Notes: generated by a model not told the origin, from the letters alone. Shown: positions 11,301 to 25,823, counted from the first letter of the stretch. The stretch is DNA of 64,000 nucleotides from Neoarius graeffei (GCF_027579695.1 NC_083587.1:6450001-6514000); one strand, 5' to 3'. Numbers and translations: made by a program.

Positions 11301-11940
11301 ATCTTTCCTGTTGATGACCTGTCCTGTGGCCATCCACCTCCAGGACGGTACTCCCTTTAGAGAGAGACCCAGGCCCATTCACCCCTCCAACAGAGAAGCT
11401 GTCAAACAACACCTCCGAGAGCTGCTAGACGCTGGAATCATCAGAGAGTCAGAGAGCCAATTCGCATCACCCATTGTTGTTGTCAAAAAGAAAAATGGAA
11501 AAATTCAGCTTTGTGTTGACTACAGAAAATTGAACATGTGAACAGTGAAAGATACCTATGCTCTTCCCAACACTGAAGACACCTTCTCTGCTCTTAGTGG
11601 CGCACAATGGTTCTCTGTCATGGACCTGAAGTTGGGCTACTACCAAGTAGAGGTTGCTGAGGAAGACAAACACAAGACCGCTTTTGTATGCCCTCTCAGC
11701 TTCTGAGAGTTTAACTGGATGCCTCAAGGTGTAACAAATGCACCAAGCATTTTTCAGAAGCTTATGGAGAAATGTGTGGAAGATTTACACCTGAACGAAG
11801 TCCTAGTCTTTCTGGATGATCTCATTGTCTTCTCAGAGACATTAGAAGAGCATGAGACCAGATTGCTTAAAGTGCTTAATCGGCTCAAAGACTACGGTCT
11901 GAAACTGTCCCCAGACAAGTACCATTTTTTCAAGACATTC
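11200..11940 (+). pseudogene. Gypsy reverse transcriptase, N-terminal half, broken
   Basis: The run includes PIHPSNREAVKQHLRELLD, the FASPIVVVKKKNGKIQLCVD block, a DLKLGYYQVEVAEED block, MPQGVTNAPSIFQKLME, and the active-site motif FLDDLIVFS near 11810-11835. In-frame TGA stops interrupt at about 11539 (expected arginine) and 11703 (expected tyrosine). A frame break separates this from the Gag frame near 11330-11350. It ends after the thumb-proximal KLSPDKYHFFK. Confidence 0.9.
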
Positions 11941-11976
11941 CATAAATGTGATTCTTTTATTTACTGTGTATTTTAA

Positions 11977-12499
11977 TGAAACCTGTGCATTCGTTCTGTT
12001 GAACATGATGCGTTCAGGAAAATAATTTTCACACACAGGTTTATTTTATTTACTACAACACACACCAGAAAGATGAACAAAATATTTATTACAGATCTGT
12101 TTTAATTCAATTTCAAATTGACGGTGAGGTACGGAAGTTCTCAGGGATGAGAATTGTCTGCGGATCCACGGAATGCCACAGATTTGGAGGCTGACTGGGT
12201 CATTCTTGTGAATTGTGTAAATTCGGTATAAAAAATGTGTGTATGGGGGGAGGGGGTGAGACAAGTCACTCTGGTCAATTACTCAGTGTACCAACCAGTC
12301 TGGGCTCCGAGCAGCAAAGTCTGCAGCCGAGTTTAGGTCACCGTGGTTTTCGATAGAAGGCACTTTGCGATTGGTTGAAAGTCGACCTACTTATCAGTTG
12401 ATAAGCTGGATAACAAATCAGGGATCGCAATACATTTACGGTCGATAGCACATGGCGAACGGTCTGTGAAACACTCTGCGGCCTCATCGTCATGCAGCA
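11977..12499. other. No gene recognised
   Basis: Non-coding sequence between the gypsy fragment and the first hAT exon. It may include the 5' end of the hAT element, but I could not find matching termini. Confidence 0.4.
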
Positions 12500-13305
12500 A
12501 TGAAGCTCATCACTAAAGAGAATGAAGCGTTAGTGAAAGAAATCGATAAAGCTGTGCAAAATAGATTTCGGTGGTCTTGGTTGGAGAAAACTGTGACTCT
12601 CATGATTAAAGTCAGACAAAATATGCAGGAGGTTTCCAAGAAGCTGGGTAACTACATCGCAAAATGTGATGTGGCTTGGAAAGCACAGTGCCTCTACTGC
12701 GAGGAGGTAATCAACTACGGATCTCGCGGATGCATTGCACTAATTGACCACACTGCGAAAAGGAAGAAACATGCCGCTAAAGTCGCCATACGACAGACAA
12801 ACTATTCTTTGGGGTCAGCATTTCGAACTCCAACTAGTGATGGGGCAGCAGCACCGCTGTCAACACAAATCACCAGGCTGGGCGCAGCAGCATCAAAACC
12901 ATTGGTACCACTAGCGGAGAGGAAGACACATTCCAAGGTTTGTCACTATATTTAATGAAAAAATATTTACCAAGGTAGTCTATAGACTAAAGGCCCTGAC
13001 CTATTTTGAGACTATATGGTATATATATACATGTGTGTGTAACATTGAGGGTTTTTTCAGTGTTTAGATTATACTCAGGCTAGCCATATCAGTTTGAATA
13101 GAATTACAACTTATGTTTCTTTCTAAAACGAAAATAACTAAAAACAGGAAAAAAGTAATTGGATTGACACTTGGGAAATATACAGTCAAATTAGTTGCCT
13201 GGTAATTTTTCTCATATAGTACACCATTTCAATGATTTAAGAATACAAAAACCTTGTTTGTACATGCTGTTACATTTTTCTCACACAGATGCTTAAAGCT
13301 GAAAA

Positions 13306-13386
<81 letters not shown>

Positions 13387-15801
13387 TATTGGCTTTTGGT
13401 GTTGGTTCTCATTGTGTTTATGTGTACAATGTATCCTCTCCAGCAGACATATATCCCTACATTTATCTATTATGTCAAATGACCTTTAATTATGGCAAAT
13501 ACAAATTTAAGATGAAATAGACTGGATAACTGCATCGTAATTCCTATAGTGTCCCAATTAACAATATTATTGAAAAGTGTACAATTATGAGTCATTCTTA
13601 TTCCTGCTATCAGGTTTTAATGCCTCATTTGTAGTTTAAAAAATGTTTTAGGATCTGTCATATAGCTTAATTTGGTTAACTGTTTAATTCATCTGTTATC
13701 AGTTAATGTTTTAATGTTACATACCCCTCAATACAAAAGAGATTACAAGTTTAAATCTAATTCATTTTGAATTTTTTAATATATTTTCTGTTTAGGCTCT
13801 GGTACTTGGCGTGGTCACTGAATATTCCCTGCCTCTAGCCATGGCACCCGTAATAATGGACACAGCAAGGGAACTAGCCAAAGACCCAAAGGCCCTGAAT
13901 CACTTGAACCTGGAGAGAACAACATCATCCTACAAGATGCGCTTTGGTCTAGCCAAGACATTCCAAGATGAAACCATCAGTTCACTCAAGACGACCCCAT
14001 TTTCTCTGAATATCGATGAAAGCACCAGCAACAATGATCATAGAGTGCTTGCTATCCTTGCAAGTTTCTACTCCCACCAGAGGAAGGCTGTTGTTGTGGA
14101 ACACTTGGCATCACTGTCTGTCATCTGAGTTGACTCGCTGAGTCTCTTTCAAGAACTGGACTCCATGTTTGTTGAACATAACATCCCATGGAACAATGTT
14201 GTATCCATATTAATGGATTCTTACAGTGTTACAGTATGAGGGGAAGCAAGACTGGAGTAGAGACAAGGATTTGAAGTCTCAAGGCTCCTCAGTTGCTGAA
14301 TGTGGATGGTGACTCTTGTCACCACATGCATAATGCATGCAAAAAATTTTGCCAACCATTTGAAAACTGGGCAGAACATCTACAGTCCAATCTACACAAC
14401 AATGTCAAGTGGTCTCCAGACCTTAGTCAATTTTTGGAGGAAATTTGCCTCATTATGGGGATCAAATTTACCCAGCCAGAGCGCTTCCTCAACCACAGGT
14501 GGCTTTCCTGTTACGATGTGTGCAAAGGCAACATGGGAATGCTGGATGCCTTCAAAATATTCTATTACAGTTTCCTTGGACCTGCAGACAGAAACCTTTA
14601 CCAGGCAACTGTAAGGAAAATCCTCGCTGACAGAAGGGTCTCTCCCCAAGGCATGTCACATATAAAAGAAATCTGGCAGAAACTTGGTCAAAAGAAGTTG
14701 ACACATGATGGGCAAAGACGGAAGGAACGCATTGCCATGAAGCTGATTGTTTGGGCTGAGAAGACTCTACTGACAATGAAGTTCTTTGTTGCAATTCTGC
14801 CGCTGTTGAAGGAGTATGTGTGCCTGTTCCAGTCGCGTGATCCCATGATCCATATACTGCATGACAGACAAGAACAAGTTTTCAGAGACTTCCTTGCCTG
14901 CTTTGTCAAACCTGAGTATTTGGTTGGGAAGACTGCAAAGCAGCTCAAGTCTTTTAACCTGGAGACTCAGGAGGGCCAGTTTCTTGCACCAAAGGACATG
15001 TTTGTTGGGCCAGGAGTAGAGGAAATTATCAAGGCATCTCACAAAGAAGACCAGAGTGTTGCAGAGTTCCTACAAAATGCATCAGCGGCCTATGTCCAGT
15101 GTGCAAAACACATGCAGAAGAGGCTACCTCTTAACAACAGCCTTTTGAGTGCAATGTCTGCCATTGATCCGACAGCTAGAGGCCACAGTTTGACAGCAAA
15201 AGCCATGACAATGCTGGGAAAACACCTGGACCCATTTCTTTCTGTAAAGCAGAGAGAAAGTTTGCCCTTGGAGGTTCATCGATATCAAGTGGATGGGAGC
15301 CTGAAGGCATTCGAAGGAGAAAAGACTGATGAGTGGTGGAGCCTCATCATTGAAAGCAGCAAGTATCCTGCCCTTTGCCAGATAGTCAGAGCATGCCTGA
15401 GCTGCTTCCATGGATCCATGGTAGAGTCATCCTTTAATACAATGGGTGACATCATTGACATTAGGTCAGCTAGGATGAACATCCCAACCTTCAGTGCCAT
15501 GCAAACCGTCAGGTATGGCCTGTGCTCACAAAAAAGGTCTGCCCTAGAATTCTTCAAAAAGGGAGACATAAAGCATGATGTGGTAAATGTCAGTCTTTGT
15601 CGAAATTTCAACAAAGCTGCTGCTGCCTATCAGAAAGAAAAGGAAGAAAAGAAAGCAAAGAAAGCAGAACAGCTGTCACGTATGCGGCTGCATCAGGAGG
15701 CCATGGAGAGCAGGGCACAACAGAAAAGGAAAGAAGAACAAGCAGCAAAGGTTGCAAGACTGGCTCATCAGAAAGTACAGTTGAGGAACCAAAAGAGGTG
15801 A
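12500..15801 (+). pseudogene. hAT transposase (hAT-1), two exons, broken
   Basis: Exon 1 (12500-12937) encodes a BED-like zinc finger (CLYCEE ... HTAKRKKH). A GT donor at 12938 and an acceptor TTCTGTTTAG at 13786-13795 bound an intron containing a TA microsatellite. Exon 2 starts at 13796 and carries the hAT catalytic landmarks: NIDEST (first acid), LNVDGDSCHHMHN, the FLNHRWLS block with the RW motif, and GSMVESSFN in the C-terminal RNase H-fold/dimerisation part. Its C-terminus is a long charged helix (KKAEQLSRMRLHQEAMESR). Stops at 14126 (TGA) and within 14238-14290, plus a frameshift, break the middle; the last 502 codons are open. Similar layout and charged tail link it to the hAT-2 element at 16105. 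Confidence 0.85.
13309..13378. repeat. (TA)n microsatellite
   Basis: About 34 TA units in the hAT-1 intron. Confidence 0.97.
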
Positions 15802-16025
15802 ACAGAAGAACATCTACTGAATCTTGCTGCCAAGCGCAAAAAGAAATTGTGAATAGGAGACATATTCAAGTAGTGTATGGAAATACATTGAGAAATGTGT
15901 GGACATTCATTCAAGCGAACTTGTTTATTAAGTGACGTTATCATCTTAATCATTTTCAATATTTGTACCCTCAGATTTCAACAGGTTTATTGATGGTCAA
16001 ATTTGGACATTCTTAATGGCAACTA
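15802..16025. other. 3' flank of hAT-1
   Basis: No coding signal. It should contain the hAT-1 3' end, but no terminal repeat is identifiable before the outer Tc1 element begins at 16026. Confidence 0.4.
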
Positions 16026-18102
16026 CAACCGCGATTCCAAAAAAGTTGGGACAAAGTACAAATTGTAAATAAAAATGGAATGCAGTGATGTGGAAGTTTC
16101 AAAACAGGGTTCCCGCGGGTCCTTAAAAAGTCTTAAAAAGTCTCAAATTGAAAAAGTTACATTTAAGGCCTCAAAAAGTCTTTAAAAACACCCATATTTT
16201 TGTCCTTGGTCTTAAATTTTAATTAGTCAAGTCTTAAATTTACATTCTTTCATTCCCGCGAAGCGTTGTCCACAGAAAATAAAATATTAAACACCGTAGA
16301 ACTAATCATAAGTTGGTTGTATTTTTCTACGTGGTGATAAAACTACAAATCCCATTGCTCACTGCAGGTAGGCAATGGCCTAGTTTGTCCACTAGGCTAC
16401 CTGCCCGCTGAATTCATGCAGTAGCAAGTCAAGGGTGTTAGGCGTGTAGGCTAGGCTACGTTAGTTTCAAAGAACATGGGGAAGTGTATGTTCAATGAAA
16501 CTTGGCTCAATAACAGTGAGTTTTGCAGCTGGTTACAAGCTGTCCCCGGCAGTAAATATGAAGCTCGCTGCAAAGTATGCAAGAAAATATTACAGTTAGG
16601 GACATTGGGTGTGAAGGCGCTTGAGTCTCATGCCAAAGCGGACAAACACCAACTTGCCATGAAAAGCCTTCAGCGGAGTCAAAGCATCACACAGTTTTGT
16701 TCCCCGTCCCAGCCGTCTACATCATCGTTGATGCCTGGCCCCTCTGGACTCCAGGGCAATAATGTTACAGCTTTGTCAAGTAGGCCTAGGCCTAATGATC
16801 TTCGGTCTACTTTCGGGTCCACCGAGACCTCAAAATCGGAGGTACTTTGGATTCTCCACACAGTAACAAGACATATGTAATATAACAGTAATGAAAATAT
16901 CAGTGACCTTTTCCAGGCAATGTTCCCCGACTCAAACATTGCGAAAACGTTTACGTGCGGACCAAACAAAATCACTTACATAGCAAGATTTGGCATAGCT
17001 GACTTAATAAACGCCGTTAGCGGACAGTATGTATTGATGTTCGACGAAAGCTTCAACTCATCCACCAAATCCAAGCAGCTAGACCTCCATGTTCGTTTCT
17101 GGAGCAATGGAGAGGTGCGGTCAAGATACATGGGATCTCAGTTCATGGGACATGGGACAGCGCAGGACCTTCTGAAGCACATTGAAGTAAGTCATGGCCT
17201 ACTTTTACTGAGCAATTTGTAGATAGGCTAATGCAATAACAATAACGTTAAACCTGCATTTGAACATCATTTCAAAGGCTACCCATCTAGAGGAATATGC
17301 CATTACAAAATTGAATGAGCTATAGTCTATTGTAATATGCATGTCCTGTGATCAGCTATTTTCTAGCCTACGGAAATGAAAGCCTAACGTTAATGATTTT
17401 TCAGTTGGCATATTGTCCACACATGGAGTGAAAATGAGTAGCCTATTGCATTCCAGATTCAAATTCGACATGTTGGTTCCATTGGGATAATAATTAATTA
17501 ATTAACTAGATAATGTAGAGGGAGGTTCAAATAGGCTTAATTAAAATAGTTTTGATAGGACACCTGTGGAGAGAAACTCCTCAGCCTCTCTAAAATTTGT
17601 TAATTTTGTGTTTTAATTTATTTCAGTAATGTAGGCTAGCCATTGTTGAATGTCTGTTTTATCAGCTCCATACTAGAAGCAAGGTTGCTGTTTAATGTAT
17701 CTTAATGTATGTTTGATTGAATCTTTTTATTTCTTATTTTCATAAGGAGGCATTGCATCAATTGGACCTCAGCAGGCTAATTTCAGTCTCCATCGATGGG
17801 TTCAATGTCAATTGGAAGCTTTTGGACCTACTCCAACAGGACCATGCACAACTGGTGTCCGTAGGCAGCTGTGGATTCCACACACTTAATAACTCCTTCA
17901 AGGCTGGATTTTCGATGTGGAATGTGGATAAAATTTTAAAGGCCATGCACACACTTTTCCACAACGTTCCTGCAAGGAGAGAGGACTACAAACAAGTCAC
18001 AAAATCTACACAGTTTCCCAAGCCATTTTGTGGCCATAGGTGGCATGAAAATCTCTCAGTTATTGAACGGGCTCTGGAAGTCTGGCCATTTCTCATGCTG
18101 TA

Positions 18103-19706
<1,604 letters not shown>

Positions 19707-19925
19707 TATATGGATGCTGTGCACAAGAAACAGCTCCCAAACCCCAAGACATCATCTTTTGACATCATCGAGGCAGCCATTAACGATCCACTTATGACTA
19801 CAAAGATGCACTTTTTCATGACTGTGGCCAGGACTTTCCACAAATTCATGAAAAAATACCAGACCGATGAACCTGTGCTGCCATTCCTTGCCAGAGATTT
19901 AGCTGAGTTGATCAAGGTAACTATT

Positions 19926-20028
19926 TGTGGCAGCGGGGGCGTGGTCAAGCGCCGGTCTGTGACAGGAGGGCGGAGTTGGGGAAGGTAAGTGGCAGAATCG
20001 CTTCACCTGAGTGTGATTAACCTATGTT
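19926..20028 (+). repeat. Truncated 5' LTR, Gmr1-like copy 1
   Basis: It is nearly identical to the first 103 bp of the LTR at 23192-23512 and then ends at CCTATGTT, where the internal deletion begins. Confidence 0.92.
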
Positions 20029-20041
20029 GAGACCACGATCC

Positions 20042-20300
20042 GCCAAAGCCTGGTGCAAGACGAGGCATTGGGGGGAGCACAAGGGGTGAAGGTGTTGTGT
20101 GTGCACGGGGATGTTCACTGCTACCCGTTGGTGTCGGTCCACATACATTTCAGAGGGGACAAATCCATAGTAAAGGCGGCGGTTAATCCTCGCCTTACCC
20201 ACTCTTTAATCTTGGGGACTGATTGGCCGGGATTCCGGGGGCTGATGGCACACCTAGTAAAGAGTGGGTCCTGCTGGTTAGCAGGGGGGGGGTCCCGGTG
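20042..20300 (+). pseudogene. Gmr1-like protease-region fragment
   Basis: It begins inside the region that follows the protease active site in copy 2 and includes VNPRLTHSLILGTDWPGF. The active-site DSG is lost to the deletion. A frame change near 20300 separates it from the integrase frame. Confidence 0.8.
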
Positions 20301-20305
20301 TCGTT

Positions 20306-23254
20306 TTGGCTGGAGCTGCGGTCGCAGAGCCGTCTACGTCATCTCCGCGACAGAGTGAGGAGCCCCCGGCCCCTCCTCTTTCTATTGGGGAATCCCTCGT
20401 GGATTTCCCACTGGAACAATCGCGAGACGAAACTCTGCGACACGCGTTTGACCAAGTGAGAGTAATCGATGGTCAAACGCTCCAGCCGAACGCCACCCCG
20501 ACCTTCCCCTATTTTTCCATTTTAAAAGATAGGTTATACCGAGTGACGCAGGACACTCAGACGAAGGAGCGTGTCACCCAGTTGTTAATTCCAAAGAGCC
20601 GCCGGGAATTGGTATTCCAGGCGGCTCACTTTAATCCCATGGCGGGACACCTCGGGCAGGATAAAACACTCGCCCGGATAATGGCCCGATTCTATTGGCC
20701 GGGGATTCGCGGCGACGTCCGTAAGTGGTGTACGGCGTGCCGCGAATGCCAGTTAGTAAATCCAGCGGCCATTCCAAAAGCGCCCTTGCGCCCCCTACCA
20801 CTAATCGAGACCCCGTTTGAAAGAATTGGGATGGATCTCGTCGGGCCATTAGATCGGTCAACATGAGGGTACCGCTTTATATTGGTTCTGGTGGACTATG
20901 CAACGCGATACCCGGAAGCGGTGCCTCTTCGCAATATTACTGCACGTAGTATTGCAGAGGCCCTCTTCCACGTCATCTCCCGGGTCGGAATCCCGAAAGA
21001 GATTCTGACTGACCAAGGCACCTCGTTTATGTCACGAACACTGGCCGAACTGTATGGGCTACTGGGTATTAAGCCGATCCGCACCAGCGTGTATCACCCA
21101 CAGACGGACGGTTTAGTTGAACGGTTCAACCGCACCCTCAAGAATATTATCAAAAAATTCGTAAGTGAGGACGCACTTAACTGGGATAAGTGGCTCGAAC
21201 CCTTGTTGTTTGCAGTGCGAGAGGTCCCCCAAGCCTCCACGGGGTTCTCCCCGTTTGAATTATTGTATGGGCATAAGCCGCGTGGCATCTTAGATGTACT
21301 GCGGGAAAATTGGGAGGAGGGACCTTCGCAGAGCAAAAATGAAATTCAATACGTTATGGATCTGCGCGCAAAACTCCACACGCTCACCCACTTAACTCAG
21401 GAGAATTTGCGGCAGGCCCAGGAACGGCAAACCCGCCTGTACAACAAGGGCATGCGCCTTAGAGAGTTCACTCCGGGAGATAAGGTACTCGTCCTGTTGC
21501 CCACGTCGAGCTCCAAATTAATCGCCAAGTGGCAAGGGCCCTTCGAGGTCACACGGTGAGTCGGGGACGTCGACTATGAGGTTAGGCGAACGGACAGGGA
21601 GGGGGCGCTACAGATCTACCACCTCAATCTGCTGAAGCTCTGGAACGAGGAGGTCCCCGTGGCGTTGGTGTCGGTAGTTCCGGAGAAGGCGGAGCTGGGG
21701 CTGGAGGTCCAAAAAGGGTCATTGGCATCTCGCACCTCTCCGGTCCCCTGTGGAGACCACCTCTCCCCGACCCAACTCACGGAGGTCGCCCAGTTGCAGG
21801 CCGAGTTTTCGGATGTGTTCTCGCCCCTGCCCGGTCGCACCAACCTCATAGAACACCACATAGAGATGCCCCCGGGGGTAGTAGTGCGTAGCCATCCTTA
21901 TAGATTACCCGAACACAAAAAAAAGGTGGTTCGGGAAGAACTTCAGGCCATGCTCGAAATGGGCATCGTCGAGGAGTCCCACAGTGACTGGAGCAGCCCG
22001 GTGGTCTTGGTTCCCAAGGCTGACGGCTCGGTCCGGTTCTGTGTGGACTATAGAAAAGTCAACGCGGTGTCTAAATTCGATGCGTACCCAATGCCTCGTA
22101 TTGATGAGCTGCTCGATCGACTAGGCACGCCTCGCTTTTACTCGACACTGGTTTTGATGAAGGGATATTGGCAGATCCCCTTGACTCCATTATCCCGGGA
22201 AAAAACGGCCTTTTCCACACCGTTCGGCTTACACCAGTTCGTCACACTTCCGTTTGGGCTGTTTGGGGCGCCCGCTACATTTCAGCGGCTGATGGACCGG
22301 ATCCTCCGGCCCCACGCCACCTATGCGGCCACTTACTTAGATGACATCATCATTTATAGTAATGACTGGCAGCGGCACCTGCAACACCTGAGGGCCGTCC
22401 TTAGGTCGCTGAGGCGGGCGGGGCTCACTGCCAACCTGAAGAAGTGTGCGATTGGGTGGGTGGAAGTACGGTATCTGGGCTTCCACTTGGGTAACGGGCA
22501 GGTGCGTCCCCAAATTAACAAGACAGCAGCGATTGCGGCCTGCCCGAGGCCCAAGACCAAAAAGGGGGTGAGACAGTTCCTGGGGCTGGCTGGCTATTAT
22601 CGTAGGTTTATACCTAATTATTCGGATGTCACCAGCCCGCTGACTGACCTCACTAAAAAGGGGGCACCAGATCCGGTCCAGTGGACGGAGCAGTGCCAGC
22701 GGGCTTTCTCTGAGGTAAAGGCTGCACTGTGTGGGGGGCCACTTTTGCACTCCCCTGACTTCTCTCTCCCTTTTTTGTTACAGACGGATGCATCGGACAG
22801 AGGGCTGGGGGCCGTTTTGTCCCAGCAGGTGGGGGGAGAGGACCGCCCAGTATTACACATCAGCCGAAAGCTGTCGGTGCGTGAGGGGCGCTACAGCACC
22901 ATCGAAAAAGAGTGTCTGGCGATCAAGTGGGCGGTCCTCGCCCTCCGTTACTACCTGCTGGGGCGCCCTTTCACCCTCTGTTCAGACCACGCGCCCCTCC
23001 AGTGGCTCCACCGCATGAAGGATGCCAACGCGCGGCTCAACCGTTGGTATCTAGTGCTCCAACCTTTCAACTTCAAGGTGGTCCACAGGCCGGGGGCACA
23101 GATGGTCGTGGCGGACTTCCTCTCCCGTCAAGGGGGGGGGAGTCGGCTGCAGGCCGGATGGGCGCCCGGCCTGAGTCGGGCGTTGGGGGTATGTGGCAGC
23201 GGGGGCATGGTCAAGCGCCGGTCTGTGACAGGAGGGCGGAGTTGGGGAAGGTAA
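20306..23254 (+). pseudogene. Gmr1-like Pol: integrase, then reverse transcriptase and RNase H
   Basis: One frame carries, in order: the integrase zinc-binding region (HFNPMAGHLGQDKT ... CTACRECQ), the integrase core with VLVDYATRYPEA, LTDQGTSFMS and HPQTDGLVERFNRTL, then reverse transcriptase with FCVDYRKVNAVSKFDAYPMP and active site YLDDIIIYS, then RNase H with LQTDASDRGLGAVL, TIEKECLAIKWAV and LCSDHAPLQWL. In most Ty3/gypsy elements integrase comes last; integrase first is the hallmark of the Gmr1 group. Only two codons break the frame, both TGA (20864-20866 and 21557-21559), each where copy 2 has arginine. The rest is open. Confidence 0.94.
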
Positions 23255-23512
23255 GTGGCAGAATCGCTTCACCTGAGTGTGATTAACCTATGTTTTGTGT
23301 GTGTTCTCCCCAGTGAACCGTACCCTATTTAAGGAGGGAGAGTGAGAGCAGAGGGGAGCTCATCCCCGGACGAGACGCTGTGTGTGTGTGTGTCTCTCTC
23401 TCTATTGGGAAAGTTATTGTTAGACTGAAAAGTGTGGCAATAAAGCCTGTACGCAAACCTGATCTCTGTCTTGCCATCCTCTGTGCTCCACCCACTCAAC
23501 GGAACTGCCACA
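23192..23512 (+). repeat. 3' LTR, Gmr1-like copy 1
   Basis: TGTGGCAG...CTGCCACA, 321 bp, preceded by a G-rich polypurine-like stretch (GGGCGTTGGGGGTA). Inside are a TATA-like CCTATTTAAGG at about 23324 and a polyadenylation signal in GGCAATAAAGCC at about 23438. Confidence 0.93.
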
Positions 23513-23605
23513 CTATTTTACTGTCCATGCATATTATGATTTGTTGGCATGAGCTTCTCATTGTATTTGTTTATTATATGCACCTGTGAGGCTTTTATCT
23601 AAAAT

Positions 23606-23963
23606 CTCATCTCATTATCTCTAGCCGCTTTATCCTTCTACAGGGTCGCAGGCAAGCTGGAGCCTATCCCAGCTGACTATGGGCGAAAGGCGGGGTACAC
23701 CCTGGACAAGTCACCAGGTCATCACAGGGCTGACACATAGACACAGACAACCATTCACACTCACGGTCAATTTAGAGTCACCAGTTATCCTAACCTGCAT
23801 GTGTTTGGACTGTGGGGGAAACCGGAGCACCCAGAGGAAACCCATGCAGACATGGGGAGAACATGCAAACTCCGCACAGAAAGGCCCTCGCCGGCCACGG
23901 GGCTCGAACCCGGACCTTCTTGCTGTGAGGCGACAGCGCTAACCACTACACCACCGTGCCGCC
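23606..23963 (-). mobile_element. tRNA-derived SINE, full length
   Basis: Same family as 3115-3480, inverted. A 15-bp target duplication GCTTTTATCTAAAAT flanks it (23591-23605, 23964-23978). It lies in the third hAT-2 intron, just beyond the gypsy element. Confidence 0.93.
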
Positions 23964-23992
23964 GCTTTTATCTAAAATAACAAAGTATTTGT

Positions 23993-24948
23993 CAGACCCT
24001 CCAGGATTTCGTGATGTTGCGATTTGCAACTTCAACGCAAATTCAACCAATCCCCGCGAATTCAGGGCGGTGTTGCAATTATATCCAATCACCGCAACTT
24101 TCCCACAAAATTGACTAATTGTTGGCATCGTCTTGAGGTGACGTCGACAAACTACCTTCCGCCTTACTTCCGTGTATACGTTCAAGAGAAGCAGCATGTG
24201 CGAGTCAGTGTTTATATAGGCTTAAATTCTGTTACTGAAAGTGTGTTATGTTTACAGTGAAGGACTGTGTGCATTTTACATTATGTTTTTACTTAATACA
24301 AGAAATTAATGGATGCCAATATTTTTGCCAAAATGGTATTTGATTTTCCATTGTTTAGGCAGCTTCAGCATCATACTGTGAGATTCTGTTCAAATTGTTT
24401 TTTTTTCTTCTATGAAGCCTGAGCCATTTATTTTATTAGTTTATAATTATTGTTTAATTTACTCTTCAGGAGAGACTGCCTGCACACAGTACTAGCATTA
24501 ATAGTTTTTTTCTTACATGAAAGCTGAGGCATTTATATTATATTTTAAGGTAACTTCATGTTGTGCTGTGAGGTTCTATGCACTTTAACTTTTGAACCAA
24601 CAGGTGCTTTTGGATAAGTAAAGCCTATTTTTCTGCTTTTTTGTTGTCCTGGTAATCTTTTATATTGGTAAAGATGTTTATAGGACCATTTCTCAGTGTC
24701 TTTGTTTTTTTTTAATCAATAGTTTTTCAGTAATAACTTAATATTTAACATATCACTCTATTTAAATCACAAAAAGAGAAAATCACAACAATTTCTCGCA
24801 ACTTTCACTTCCTCCCGCAATGTAATCGCAACAAAAACCTAAAAAACACCGCAACTTTCATCACAATTTTTTGGAAAACCCCCCGCAACATCAGACATTT
24901 TAGCCCACAACAATCACAAAAAAGGCCCGCGAAATCCTGGGGGGACTG
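23993..24948. mobile_element. Non-autonomous hAT-like element
   Basis: The left end CAGACCCTCCAGGATTTCG and inverted right end CAGTCCCCCCAGGATTTCG are similar, with CAG...CTG termini. ATTTGT precedes and follows it (23987-23992, 24949-24954), a 6-bp duplication. Near both ends, GCAACTTTC-type motifs repeat on both strands. No transposase is encoded. Confidence 0.75.
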
Positions 24949-25470
24949 ATTTGTCACATTTTGGGGATCGCATGTAAAAGTTGTATGGTTAGTCTCCAAA
25001 TGTATTTCCAGGATAATTGCCTTCTTAAATTAACAAAATCCTAATTAATTAGATTAGAATTATGATGTGATTGTGTGCAAAATAAAAGGAAATTAAATGG
25101 GCTAATGGTACTTTTGCTTACTGACAGAGTCTATTGAGACGCTGTGTGAAGAGAGAGGTCCTCCAGGACATCACTCCCCTTCAGCTCACCGTGCTTGATT
25201 TGTCTGACAAGACCTTGCTCCTTCTTCCCCACAAGATTGATATCGGCTTGGGTGCTGAGGTAGCATTCAAAGTATCATAGTTTTGTTTATTAATTATGAT
25301 CAGTATGTACGCTGCAAGTATAATTTTGCTAAGCATACTAAACATAGTTGTGAACTGTTTGATTTTATTTGAAAATACTGGACTGCTTATAAAATGTACA
25401 ACTGAAGAGGGTTTTTTTTTTGCTATTCTGTGCATTTCCAAGGTTGTGCGTACAGACCAATATGGAACCT

Positions 25471-25823
25471 CATCTCATTATCTTTAGCCACTTTATCCTG
25501 TTCTACAGGGTCGCAGGCAAGCTGGACCCTATCCCAGCTGGCTACAGGCGAAAGGCAGGGTACACCCTGGACAAGCTGCCAGGTCATCACAGGGCTGACA
25601 CATAGACAACCATTCACGCTCACACCTACGGTCAATTTAGAGTCACCAGTTAACCTAACCTGCATGTCTTTGGACTGTGGGGGAAATCGGAGCACCCGGA
25701 GGAAACCCACACAGACATGGGGAGAACATGCAAACTCCACACAGAAAGGCCCTCGCCGGCCACGGGGCTCGAACCCGGACCTTCTTGCTCTGAGGCGACA
25801 GCGCTAACCACTGTGCCGCCCCG
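25471..25823 (-). mobile_element. tRNA-derived SINE, full length
   Basis: Same family as 3115-3480. An 11-bp duplication ATATGGAACCT lies at 25460-25470 and 25824-25834. It sits in the fourth hAT-2 intron. Confidence 0.93.

Larger units (their letters stand above)
9183..11940 (+). mobile_element. Ty3/gypsy element with PNMA-like Gag, 3'-truncated
   Basis: The order is primer site, Gag and the N-terminal half of reverse transcriptase, then the element stops abruptly near 11940. Remaining reverse transcriptase, RNase H, integrase and the 3' LTR are missing, and protease appears deleted. Homology of the Gag to vertebrate PNMA and ZCCHC12/18 proteins fits the known origin of those genes from gypsy elements. 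Confidence 0.85.
19926..23512 (+). mobile_element. Gmr1-like Ty3/gypsy element, copy 1, internally deleted
   Basis: It inserted into an intron of hAT-2 with target duplication CTATT (19921-19925, 23513-23517). The 5' LTR survives only as its first 103 bp (19926-20028), then joins directly into the protease region, so most of the 5' LTR, the primer site and Gag are deleted. The 3' LTR is complete. Pol has integrase before reverse transcriptase, the unusual order of the Gmr1 group. Confidence 0.92.

Noticed and set aside
13289-13489. Frame through the TA repeat
   Set aside because: Same repeat artefact, within the hAT-1 intron.
14392-15614. Several antisense frames opposite hAT-1
   Set aside because: They are shadows of the sense frame, which has clear hAT motifs.
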